NCBI GenBank assembly: GCA_001023535.1 | Contig: CP011020.1 | Span: forward strand, 5,776,509-5,840,508 | Reading direction: 5' to 3' | From: Pseudomonas chlororaphis | Lineage (GTDB): Bacteria; Pseudomonadota; Gammaproteobacteria; Pseudomonadales; Pseudomonadaceae | Length of the DNA stretch: 64,000 nucleotides | Part shown: one piece after another, positions 56,778 through 64,000 of the stretch | How positions within the stretch are numbered: position 1 is the stretch's first letter | How the letters are laid out: every line of letters starts with the position of its first letter | Notes under the pieces: model-generated | The model's input: the letters and a program-made list of their open reading frames with translations, nothing else | Database searches by the model: none | Told to the model about the DNA's origin: nothing | Made by a program: the position numbers and the translations under genes

Positions 56778-58127
56778 ATGAGTATCGAGGCATTTGGCTA
56801 CAAACAGGAGTTGAAACGCAGCCTGTCACTCACCGACCTGGTGGTGTACGGGATGATCTTCATGATCCCCATCGCGCCGTTCGGCGTGTATGGCTACGTG
56901 AACGCCGAGGCGCCGGGGATGGTGCCGCTGGCGTACATCATCGGCATGGTGGCGATGCTGTTCACCGCGTTGAGCTACGGGAGCATGGCCAGGGCCTTTC
57001 CGGTAGCCGGCTCGGTCTATTCCTACGCGCAAAGGGGTCTCAACCCACACGTCGGCTTCATCGCCGGCTGGCTGATGTTGCTGGACTACCTGCTGATCCC
57101 GCCGCTGCTGTACGTGTACGCGGCGATGGCGCTGAATCATTTGTACCCGCAGATCCCCAAGGTCGGTTTCATCCTCGCGTTCCTGCTCAGCGCGACCTTC
57201 GTCAACCTGCGGGGCATTACCTTCACCGCGCGGATGAACATCCTGTTCCTGCTGGCCCAACTGGTGGTGCTGGGGATCTTCCTGTCGTATGCCTGGACAG
57301 CCCTGCACGGTGGCGCCGGCAACGGCCAATTGACCCTGGCGCCGCTGTACAGCCCCGAACACTTCAACTTCGCCCTGCTGATGCAGGCCGTGTCCATCGC
57401 GGTGTTGTCGTTCCTGGGCTTCGACGCCATTTCCACCCTGGCCGAGGAAATCAAGCACGAGCCGGGCCGCAGCATCGGCAAGGCGGCGCTGGTGACCCTG
57501 CTGGTGATGGGGGTGATCTTCGTGGTGCAGACCTGGATCGCCACCGACCTGGCGGCCGGCATGGGCTTCAAGTCCGCCGACACCGCGTTCTATGAAATCG
57601 CCGAGCTGGCGGCCGGCAGTTGGCTGGCCACCTTGACCGCTGTCGCCACGGCCCTGGCCTGGGGCGTCGCAGTGGCGATCACCTCGCAGGCGGCGGTATC
57701 GCGCCTGCTGTTCGGCATGGCCCGGGACGGCCAGTTGCCCAAAGTGTTGGCCAAGGTTCATCCAAGGCACAACACCCCGTACGTGAGCATCTACCTGGTC
57801 GCGCTGCTGTCGCTGCTGATCTGCTACCTGTTCATCGACGCCGTGGACACCCTCACCTCCCTGGTCAATTTCGGCGCCCTGAGTGGCTTCATGTTGCTGC
57901 ACATCACCGTGATCAACCACTACTGGAGACGCCAGCGCTCGGGCCAGTTCATCCGTCACCTGGTCTGCCCGCTGGTGGGCTTCGCGATCGTCGCGGCCAT
58001 CATGTACAACATGGGCGTCGGGGCGCAGAAACTCGGCCTGATCTGGATTGCCGCCGGCGTGATCTACCTGTGTGCGTTGAACCGATTCGGCGGACGCACC
58101 ACCCTGCCCGACCCGACCGGCCAATGA
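56778..58127 (+). CDS. APC-family amino acid/polyamine permease
   Basis: 449 residues with about twelve membrane segments and the APC opening KRSLSLTDLVVYGMIFMIPIAPFGVYG. GFDAISTLAEEIKHEPGRSIGKA is the conserved loop of the PuuP-like group (putrescine and related amines). ATG 56778 follows AAAAGGAGAACGGCTC. Likely the importer of the operon. Confidence 0.88.
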   Translation: MSIEAFGYKQELKRSLSLTDLVVYGMIFMIPIAPFGVYGYVNAEAPGMVPLAYIIGMVAMLFTALSYGSMARAFPVAGSVYSYAQRGLNPHVGFIAGWLMLLDYLLIPPLLYVYAAMALNHLYPQIPKVGFILAFLLSATFVNLRGITFTARMNILFLLAQLVVLGIFLSYAWTALHGGAGNGQLTLAPLYSPEHFNFALLMQAVSIAVLSFLGFDAISTLAEEIKHEPGRSIGKAALVTLLVMGVIFVVQTWIATDLAAGMGFKSADTAFYEIAELAAGSWLATLTAVATALAWGVAVAITSQAAVSRLLFGMARDGQLPKVLAKVHPRHNTPYVSIYLVALLSLLICYLFIDAVDTLTSLVNFGALSGFMLLHITVINHYWRRQRSGQFIRHLVCPLVGFAIVAAIMYNMGVGAQKLGLIWIAAGVIYLCALNRFGGRTTLPDPTGQ

Positions 58128-58131
58128 GGGG

Positions 58132-58156
58132 CGGCGGTCGAAGGGTTCGACCGCCG
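58132..58156. terminator. Stem-loop between the permease and aruF-like genes
   Basis: CGGCGGTCGAA, a 3-base GGG loop, then its exact complement (11-base arms). No T-run follows, so it may partly stop transcription or protect the upstream mRNA before the two acyltransferase genes. Confidence 0.55.
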
Positions 58157-58237
58157 GTGATGACAATGCGTGGACATCGACAGTGATCGTCAAGCCCGGT
58201 GCCAGGCACCGGGCCCTCTGGAACAGGAGTGCAATCC

Positions 58238-59251
58238 ATGCTGGCTTTACGTCCAGTGCAACTTAGCGATCTGCCGCAACTGCAGCAGTTGGCCCGGGAC
58301 AGCCTGGTGGGCGTCACGTCGCTGCCAGACGACACCGAGCGCCTGCGGGAGAAAATCCTCGCCTCGTGCGCCTCGTTGGAGGCCGATGTGCAGAAGGCCG
58401 GCGGGGAGAGTTATTTTTTCGTCCTGCAAGACCTCGATGACGGGCGCCTGGTCGGCTGCTCGGAAGTGCTCGCCAACACCGGTTGCAACGAACCGTTCTA
58501 CAGTTTGCGCAACCGGCCGTTTTCCAGCGAATCCCGGGAGTTGAACATCCAGCACGGGGTCCCGGCACTGTCGCTGTGCCAGGACCTCAATGGCCAGACG
58601 CTGCTGCGCAGCTTTCACATCGATGCCGAGCGCGTGCGTACACCGGCCTCGGAGCTGTTGTCCCGGGCCCGGCTGATGTTCATCGCCGCCCATCCCCAGC
58701 GCTTTGCCGAAGGCGTGATCACCGAAATCGTCGGTTTCAGCGAAGACGGCCAGTCGCCGTTCTGGGACGCCATCGGCCAGCACTTCTTCGACCTGCCCTA
58801 CGTCGAAGCCGAACGCCTGTGTGGTTTGCAAAGCCGCACCTTCCTCGCCGAGCTGATGCCGCAATACCCGATCTACGTGCCGATGCTGCCGCCCGCGGCC
58901 CAGGCGTGTATCGGCCGGGTCCATCCCGACGGCCAGGACGCTTTCGACATCCTGGCGCGCGAGGGCTTCGAAACCAACAACTACGTGGACCTCTTCGACG
59001 GCGGACCGACACTGCATGCGCGCATCGCGAACATCCGCTCCATCACCCAGAGCCGGCTCGCCATCGCCAGCCATAGCCCGCAGATCGACGCCAGGGGCCG
59101 GTACCTGGTGAGCAACGAAGGGCTCGGCAACTACCGCGCCGTCGTCGCCGAACTGGATGTGAACCCGCAAGGCCCGGTGGCCCTGTCGCCGGACCTGCTG
59201 GCTGCCCTGGGCGTCGCGCCAGGCGACCCGATCCGGGTGGTGACCCTATGA
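58238..59251 (+). CDS. Arginine N-succinyltransferase alpha subunit-like (AruF paralogue)
   Basis: 337 residues from ATG 58238 (ACAGGAGTGCAATCC before). It matches AruF (MLALRPVQLSDLPQLQQLARDSLVGVTSLPDD, ARLMFIAAHPQRFAEGVITEIVGFSEDGQSPFWDAIGQHFFDLPYVEAERL). AruFG succinylates arginine and ornithine in the AST pathway. The paralogue lies away from aruCDBE, so the substrate may be another basic amino acid. The normal aruCFGDBE operon is not in the window. Confidence 0.88.
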   Translation: MLALRPVQLSDLPQLQQLARDSLVGVTSLPDDTERLREKILASCASLEADVQKAGGESYFFVLQDLDDGRLVGCSEVLANTGCNEPFYSLRNRPFSSESRELNIQHGVPALSLCQDLNGQTLLRSFHIDAERVRTPASELLSRARLMFIAAHPQRFAEGVITEIVGFSEDGQSPFWDAIGQHFFDLPYVEAERLCGLQSRTFLAELMPQYPIYVPMLPPAAQACIGRVHPDGQDAFDILAREGFETNNYVDLFDGGPTLHARIANIRSITQSRLAIASHSPQIDARGRYLVSNEGLGNYRAVVAELDVNPQGPVALSPDLLAALGVAPGDPIRVVTL

Positions 59252-59297
59252 ACCTCCCGCATCGGCACCGGAACCGACACGACGAAGGAGCAGCATC

Positions 59298-60332
59298 ATG
59301 ATTGTCCGCCCGGTCGCCCTCACCGACCTGCCTGCGCTGCTGGACCTGGCCCGTTGCGCGGGCCCCGGCTTCACCAGCCTGCCGGCCAACGAAGAGCGCC
59401 TGGCCCATCGCGTGCGCTGGGCCCAGCGCACCTTTGCCGGGCAAGTGGAACGCGCCGACGCTGATTACCTGTTCGTGCTCGAAGACGATGACCACCAGGT
59501 GGTGGGCATCAGCGCCCTGACCGGCGCGGTGGGACTGCGCGAGCCCTGGTACAACTACCGGGTCGGGGTGACCGTCGGTTCGGCACCGGAACTGGGCATC
59601 CAGCGACAGATCCCGACGCTGTTCCTGAACAACGAGATGACCGGGCAATCGGAAATCTGCTCGTTGTTCCTGCACCCCGAACAACGTCATGGCCACAATG
59701 GGCGCCTGTTGTCCCTGGCACGGTTGCTGTTCGTGGCCGAGTTTTCCCAGCTGTTCGGGGAAAAACTGATCGCCGAGCTGCGTGGCCATGCCGACGAACA
59801 GGGCTGCTCGCCGTTCTGGGACAGCCTGGGACGGCACTTTTTCCGCAGGGACTTCAGCTATGCAGACCAGTTGTCCGGCATGGGCAACAAATCGTTCATC
59901 GCCGAGCTGATGCCACGCCAACCGCTGTACACCTGCCTGCTCACCGAACAGGCCCAGGCGGTGATCGGCAAGGCCCATCCAAACAGCGAGCCGGCCATGC
60001 GGATTCTCAATGCCGAAGGCTTCAGCCATAAGGGCTACATCGACATTTTCGACGCAGGCCCCGTGATCGAAGCGCCGGTGGCGAAGATCCGCACCGTGCG
60101 CGACAGCCAGTCGCTGACCCTGGCCGTGGGCGCACCGGACGAACAGTCGCCGGTGTGGCTGATCCATAACCGACGCCTGGAAAACTGCCGTGTCACCAGC
60201 GCCCGGGCCCACCAGCACGGCCACAGCCTGCTCGTCGACCGTCTCACCGCCAAGCGCCTGCAAGTGCAACCCGGCGACACCGTGCGCGCCGTGGCACTCC
60301 TCAAGCAGGGGCAACAGGCAGTGGCGGCGTAG
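59298..60332 (+). CDS. Arginine N-succinyltransferase beta subunit-like (AruG paralogue)
   Basis: 344 residues, matching AruG: MIVRPVALTDLPALLDLARCAGPGFTSLPANEERLAHRV, GLREPWYNYRVGVTV and RLLFVAEFSQLFGEKLIAEL. It would form the enzyme with the AruF-like product. ATG 59298 has AAGGAGCAGCATC before it. Follows the aruF-like gene by 46 bases. Confidence 0.88.
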   Translation: MIVRPVALTDLPALLDLARCAGPGFTSLPANEERLAHRVRWAQRTFAGQVERADADYLFVLEDDDHQVVGISALTGAVGLREPWYNYRVGVTVGSAPELGIQRQIPTLFLNNEMTGQSEICSLFLHPEQRHGHNGRLLSLARLLFVAEFSQLFGEKLIAELRGHADEQGCSPFWDSLGRHFFRRDFSYADQLSGMGNKSFIAELMPRQPLYTCLLTEQAQAVIGKAHPNSEPAMRILNAEGFSHKGYIDIFDAGPVIEAPVAKIRTVRDSQSLTLAVGAPDEQSPVWLIHNRRLENCRVTSARAHQHGHSLLVDRLTAKRLQVQPGDTVRAVALLKQGQQAVAA

Positions 60333-60342
60333 CCTCGCCGCC
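60323..60342. terminator. Stem-loop over the aruG-like stop codon
   Basis: GGCGGCG (60323-60329) pairs with CGCCGCC (60336-60342); the stop codon TAG is in the loop. No T-run follows. Confidence 0.4.
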
Positions 60343-60449
60343 TACTCGACAATGCACCGCAGGCATGGCCCATGCGCATTCGTCATCATCTTTATACCTG
60401 CCACGTGATAGCCTTTGATTCTTTCGGCGTTGACACTTTTGCTCAAGCC

Positions 60450-60470
60450 GTTCCATTCCAATGGTGGAAC
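60450..60470 (+). promoter_or_regulatory. Inverted repeat just before the oxaloacetate decarboxylase start
   Basis: GTTCCA (60450-60455), 9 bases, TGGAAC (60465-60470); nested within it CCATT and AATGG also pair. It overlaps the leader and may be an operator or hide the start. Confidence 0.4.
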
Positions 60471-60474
60471 TCAC

Positions 60475-61344
60475 ATGTCCAGGCTTTCCCATCAAGATTT
60501 ACGCCGCAACTTTCGTCAACTGCTGGCTTCCCAGACCTGCTACCACACCGCGTCGGTGTTTGATCCGATGTCGGCTCGGATCGCCGCCGACCTGGGCTTT
60601 GAAGTAGGGATCCTGGGCGGCTCGGTCGCGTCGTTGCAAGTGTTGGGCGCGCCGGACTTTGCCTTGATCACCCTCAGCGAGTTCGCCGAACAGGCCACCC
60701 GTATCGGTCGCGTGGCGCAACTGCCGGTAATCGCCGACGCCGACCATGGCTATGGCAACGCCTTGAACGTGATGCGCACCATCATCGAGCTGGAGCGCGC
60801 CGGCGTGGCGGCGCTGACCATCGAGGACACCTTGCTGCCGGCCCAGTTTGGCCGCAAGTCCACCGACCTGATCAGCGTGGCCGAAGGCGTCGGCAAGATT
60901 CGCGCGGCGCTGGAAGCCCGGGTCGACCCGGAAATGGCGATCATTGCCCGGACCAATGCCGGGATCCTGCCGGTCCAGGAAATCATCAGCCGGACCCAGC
61001 AATACGAACGAGCCGGGGCGGACGGGATCTGCATGGTGGGCGTGCAAGACTTCGAGCACCTGGAAAAGATCAGCGAGAACCTGACCGTGCCGTTGATGCT
61101 CGTCACCTACGGCAACCCGCTGCTGCGCGACGACAAGCGCCTGGCCGAACTGGGCGTGCGCGTCACCATCGACGGCCACGGCGCCTACTTCGCCGCGATC
61201 AAGGCCACCTACGACAGCCTGCGCGAACAACGCCAGATCTTCACCCAGGCCTCGGACCTCAGCGCCACTGAACTGACCCACACCTACACCCAGCCCGAGG
61301 AATACATCCGCTGGGCCGAAGAGTACATGAGCGTCAAGGAGTAG
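60475..61344 (+). CDS. Oxaloacetate decarboxylase (isocitrate lyase/PEP mutase family)
   Basis: 289 residues from ATG 60475. It matches the Pseudomonas oxaloacetate decarboxylase PA4872 in length and in [41 protein letters not shown] and [20 protein letters not shown]86 and nearby Asp bind the metal. It makes pyruvate and CO2 from oxaloacetate. No operon partner; about 140 bases separate it from the aruG-like gene. Confidence 0.92.
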   Translation: MSRLSHQDLRRNFRQLLASQTCYHTASVFDPMSARIAADLGFEVGILGGSVASLQVLGAPDFALITLSEFAEQATRIGRVAQLPVIADADHGYGNALNVMRTIIELERAGVAALTIEDTLLPAQFGRKSTDLISVAEGVGKIRAALEARVDPEMAIIARTNAGILPVQEIISRTQQYERAGADGICMVGVQDFEHLEKISENLTVPLMLVTYGNPLLRDDKRLAELGVRVTIDGHGAYFAAIKATYDSLREQRQIFTQASDLSATELTHTYTQPEEYIRWAEEYMSVKE

Positions 61345-61356
61345 TCCTGGAGCCGC

Positions 61357-61383
61357 CATCGCGAGCAAGCTCGCTCCCACAGG
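61357..61383. repeat. Single REP sequence
   Basis: ATCGCGAGCAAGCTCGCTCC followed by CACAGG, one REP half. Confidence 0.7.
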
Positions 61384-61424
61384 GGATCTGGGTGGCCGCG
61401 ATATCGGTGACCGCCATATTCCTC

Positions 61425-61514
61425 TGTGGGAGCGGGCTTGCTCGCGAAGGCGGTGGGTCAGCTTGCATCTCTTTTGAAGGTACCGCCCTCTTCGCGGGCA
61501 AGCCCGCTCCCACA
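61425..61514. repeat. REPIN, first of two identical copies
   Basis: TGTGGGAGCGGGCTTGCTCG facing GCGGGCAAGCCCGCTCCCAC with a 50-base middle. The middle and ends are the same as at 61561-61649. Confidence 0.9.
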
Positions 61515-61560
61515 GTGGGTTTGCGGTGCGTCGTCCATCTTGGACACATACTCATTCCCC

Positions 61561-61649
61561 GTGGGAGCGGGCTTGCTCGCGAAGGCGGTGGGTCAGCTTG
61601 CATCTCTTTTGAAGGTACCGCCCTCTTCGCGGGCAAGCCCGCTCCCACA
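61561..61649. repeat. REPIN, second identical copy
   Basis: Same 89 bases as 61426-61514, in direct orientation, 46 bases further on. The 337-base gap between two convergent genes holds only these repeats and the single REP at 61357. Confidence 0.9.
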
Positions 61650-61681
61650 GGGCTCTTATGGCGGCGGATGCAAGCTGGTCT

Positions 61682-62911
61682 TCAGCGCCCGCTGCGCAAC
61701 ATCTCCTTGGGCACGTACTTGCCGATCTCGAACTTGCCGATGGCTGCCCGATGCACTTCATCCGGGCCGTCGGCCAGGCGCAGGGTGCGCTGCATGGCGT
61801 ACATGTAGGCCAGCGGGAAATCGTTGGAAACCCCGGCGCCCCCGTGGATCTGGATCGCCCGGTCGATGACCTTCAACGCCACGTTCGGCGCAACCACCTT
61901 GATCTGGGCGATTTCACTCTTCGCCACTTTGTTGCCCACCGTGTCCATCATGTACGCCGCCTTCAAGGTCAGCAGGCGCGCCATGTCGATCTCCATGCGC
62001 GAGTCGGCGATCTTATCGACGTTACCGCCCAGGCGCGCCAACGGCTGGCCGAACGCGGTGCGGCTGACGGCGCGCTTGCACATCAATTCCAATGCGCGCT
62101 CGGCCATGCCGATGGAACGCATGCAGTGGTGGATCCGGCCTGGGCCGAGACGCCCCTGGGCGATCTCGAAGCCGCGTCCTTCACCCAACAGAACGTTTTC
62201 GTACGGCACCCGCACGTTGTCGAACAGCACTTCGGCGTGGCCGTGTGGCGCATCGTCGTAGCCGAACACCGGCAGCGGCCGGACGATTTTCACCCCGGGA
62301 GTGTCCACCGGCACCAGGATCATCGAGTGCTGGGCGTGGCGCGGCGCATCGGGGTTGCTCAGGCCCATGAAGATCAGGATCTTGCAACGTGGATCGCAAG
62401 CCCCCGACGTCCACCATTTCTTGCCGTTGATCACCCACTGGTCACCGTCGCGCTCGGCGCGGGCGGCCATGTTGGTGGCGTCCGACGAGGCCACATCCGG
62501 TTCGGTCATGGCAAAGGCCGAACGGATCTCGCCGCGCAGCAGCGGCGCGAGCCAGCGTTGTTTCTGCTCCTCGTTGGCGTAACGCACCAGCACTTCCATG
62601 TTGCCGGTGTCCGGCGCCGAGCAGTTGAACGGCTCCGGTCCCAGCAGCGAGCGGCCCATGATTTCTGCCAGCGGCGCATATTCCAGATTGGTCAGGCCGG
62701 CACCCAGCTCCGACTCAGGCAGAAACAAATTCCACAGGCCTTCGGCCTTGGCCTTGGCCTTGAGCTCTTCCATGATCGCCGTGGGCTGCCAGCGGTCGCC
62801 TTCGGCCACTTGCCGCTCGAACACCGCTTCAGCCGGATAGACATAGGCATCCATGAACGCCGTGACGCGTTCACGCAATTCCTGAACCTTGGGGGTATAG
62901 GCAAAATCCAT
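61682..62911 (-). CDS. Acyl-CoA dehydrogenase
   Basis: 409 residues from ATG 62911 (AAGAAGG ten bases before). FAD-binding and catalytic parts are visible: [19 protein letters not shown] (flavin loop), [21 protein letters not shown] and [31 protein letters not shown]. The Glu in [20 protein letters not shown] region is at the usual place of the catalytic base for this subfamily. Substrate unknown. Divergent from the LysR gene at 63101. Confidence 0.92.
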   Translation of the reverse strand: MDFAYTPKVQELRERVTAFMDAYVYPAEAVFERQVAEGDRWQPTAIMEELKAKAKAEGLWNLFLPESELGAGLTNLEYAPLAEIMGRSLLGPEPFNCSAPDTGNMEVLVRYANEEQKQRWLAPLLRGEIRSAFAMTEPDVASSDATNMAARAERDGDQWVINGKKWWTSGACDPRCKILIFMGLSNPDAPRHAQHSMILVPVDTPGVKIVRPLPVFGYDDAPHGHAEVLFDNVRVPYENVLLGEGRGFEIAQGRLGPGRIHHCMRSIGMAERALELMCKRAVSRTAFGQPLARLGGNVDKIADSRMEIDMARLLTLKAAYMMDTVGNKVAKSEIAQIKVVAPNVALKVIDRAIQIHGGAGVSNDFPLAYMYAMQRTLRLADGPDEVHRAAIGKFEIGKYVPKEMLRSGR

Positions 62912-63100
62912 GGACAGCACCTTCTTGGCAGAGGTTGATTTCAGGTCATGAAATCGATGCTAGTTCAGCTACGAAAATTTACCTAACCTATTCTCGGCGT
63001 GTATTAACATTCATCACCGATATATGTTTCACTGATTCGCATCGTTACCTGGCACCCACAACAAGTCCAAGAACCCGCCCGAATACAAGAGTGCAGCGCC

Positions 63101-64000
63101 ATGAATCTGAGCAAGGTCGACCTGAACCTTTTCATCGTCTTCGACGCGATCTACACCGAAGCCAACCTGACCCGCGCCGGCCAAATCGTCGGCATCACTC
63201 AGCCCGCCGTGTCCAATGCCCTGGCGCGTTTGCGCGAAACCTTCAACGATCCGCTGTTCGTGCGCACCGCCCAGGGCATGGTGCCCACGCCCATGGCCCA
63301 GAACATCATCGGCCCGGTGCGCAACGCGTTGTCGCTGCTGCGGGTGTCGGTGCAGGAAAGCCGCATCTTCAACCCCTTGCAGGCCGTCAAGACGTACCGC
63401 ATCAGCATGACCGACCTCACCGAAGGCGTGATCCTGCCGCCGCTGTTCCAGCGCCTGCGCCGCCTGGCGCCGACCGTGGCCATCGAGAGTTTCCTGTCCA
63501 AGCGCCGTGAGACCACCAAGGAACTGGCGGCCGGTCGCCTCGACTTCGCCGTCGATGCACCGCTCAACACCGACCCGCAGGTGCGCCACGTCAAGCTCAT
63601 GGAAGACCGCTACGTGTGCGCCATGCGCAAGGGGCACCCACTGGCGGGCAAGGAAAAGATCAACCTCGACGATTACCTGGCCCAGACCCACGTGCATATT
63701 TCCAGCCGGCGCAATGGCCTGGGCTATGTCGACCTGGCCTTGGGCAAGATGGGCATCCAGCGCAAGATCGCCCTGCGTTCCCAACATTACCTGATGGCGT
63801 CCCAGGTGTTGCAGCAGACCGACATGGTCATGACCGTGCCCGAACGCTTCGCCCGCCGCCACGACCTGCACGCCTTCCAATTGCCGGTCAACGATGTGCC
63901 GCCAGTGGAAACCCACCTTTACTGGCATGAAAGCACCGACCAGGACCCGGCCAACCGCTGGATGCGCGAGCAGATGATCGAGCTGTGCCAGCAAGTGACG
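63101..64000 (+). CDS. LysR-family regulator, C-terminus outside window
   Basis: At least 300 residues from ATG 63101; the frame is open to the window end. The N-terminal winged helix is about 6-65 (LNLFIVFDAIYTEANLTRAGQIVGITQPAVSNALARLRETFNDPLFVR), followed by the co-inducer domain of the NodD/LinR-like group (YRISMTDLTEGVILPPLFQRL). It faces the acyl-CoA dehydrogenase gene over 189 AT-rich bases and probably regulates it. No ribosome site is clear. Confidence 0.9.
   Translation, partial: MNLSKVDLNLFIVFDAIYTEANLTRAGQIVGITQPAVSNALARLRETFNDPLFVRTAQGMVPTPMAQNIIGPVRNALSLLRVSVQESRIFNPLQAVKTYRISMTDLTEGVILPPLFQRLRRLAPTVAIESFLSKRRETTKELAAGRLDFAVDAPLNTDPQVRHVKLMEDRYVCAMRKGHPLAGKEKINLDDYLAQTHVHISSRRNGLGYVDLALGKMGIQRKIALRSQHYLMASQVLQQTDMVMTVPERFARRHDLHAFQLPVNDVPPVETHLYWHESTDQDPANRWMREQMIELCQQVT

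Noticed and set aside
56826..58193. 455-codon minus-strand frame opposite the APC permease
   Set aside because: Low-complexity His/Gln/Gly/Arg composition; shadow of a membrane protein gene.

Overview
The window reads as chromosomal DNA of a fluorescent-group Pseudomonas (relatives of P. fluorescens, P. corrugata or P. brassicacearum). The signs are high GC, many palindromic REP/REPIN elements ending in GTGGGAGCGGGC or GTGGCGAGGG, and typical pseudomonad genes such as DUF3203, split PqiA, polB, AmpC, the separate AruF and AruG subunits, and FtrA. No tRNA, rRNA, CRISPR array, prophage, transposase or plasmid gene was seen. The species is inferred from style, not from a search.

Left part (1-37108) is mostly core and stress metabolism. 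It holds the 5' part of glgE with an AlgU-like promoter, an MgtC-family protein, an orphan ccoG followed by a MocR regulator, an SDR, a Dyp peroxidase, ampC, a TauE exporter, a periplasmic GalM, polB, a pqiA-pqiA-pqiB-pqiC operon, a secreted protein made of 13-residue repeats, an E. coli-type (zinc) HemB, selD-selU, a Tsx-like channel with a periplasmic nucleoside phosphorylase-like protein behind a LacI-type palindrome, paired DUF606 transporters with a divergent LysR gene, and an esterase.

The centre (37242-49943) is the unusual part. A DUF692-DUF2063 pair (bufferin-type RiPP maturation enzymes, BufB/BufC) lies upstream of a secreted protein whose N-terminal half looks like a DUF2282 (BufA1-type) precursor and whose C-terminal half is a c-type cytochrome. 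Then comes a tightly packed eight-gene operon: KamA-like radical SAM aminomutase, thioredoxin/DinB-like fusion, JmjC/cupin oxygenase, EamA exporter, ATP-grasp ligase, glutathione transferase, a second-type cysteinyl-tRNA synthetase and a cysteine-desulfurase-like PLP enzyme. It looks like a biosynthetic cluster for a sulfur- or beta-amino-acid-containing small molecule, with CysRS as either enzyme or self-resistance copy. The DNA at its left end is visibly richer in A+T.

Right part (49974-64000) returns to ordinary genes. It holds a rhodanese with divergent ftrA, cobF with a CobC-like phosphatase, and an RpiR-led operon (isochorismatase-like, gamma-glutamyl ligase of the glutamine synthetase family, N-formylglutamate amidohydrolase, APC permease, AruF and AruG paralogues). 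That operon looks like a catabolic pathway for an amine or basic amino acid. An oxaloacetate decarboxylase, an acyl-CoA dehydrogenase and a divergent LysR gene cut by the window edge finish the window.
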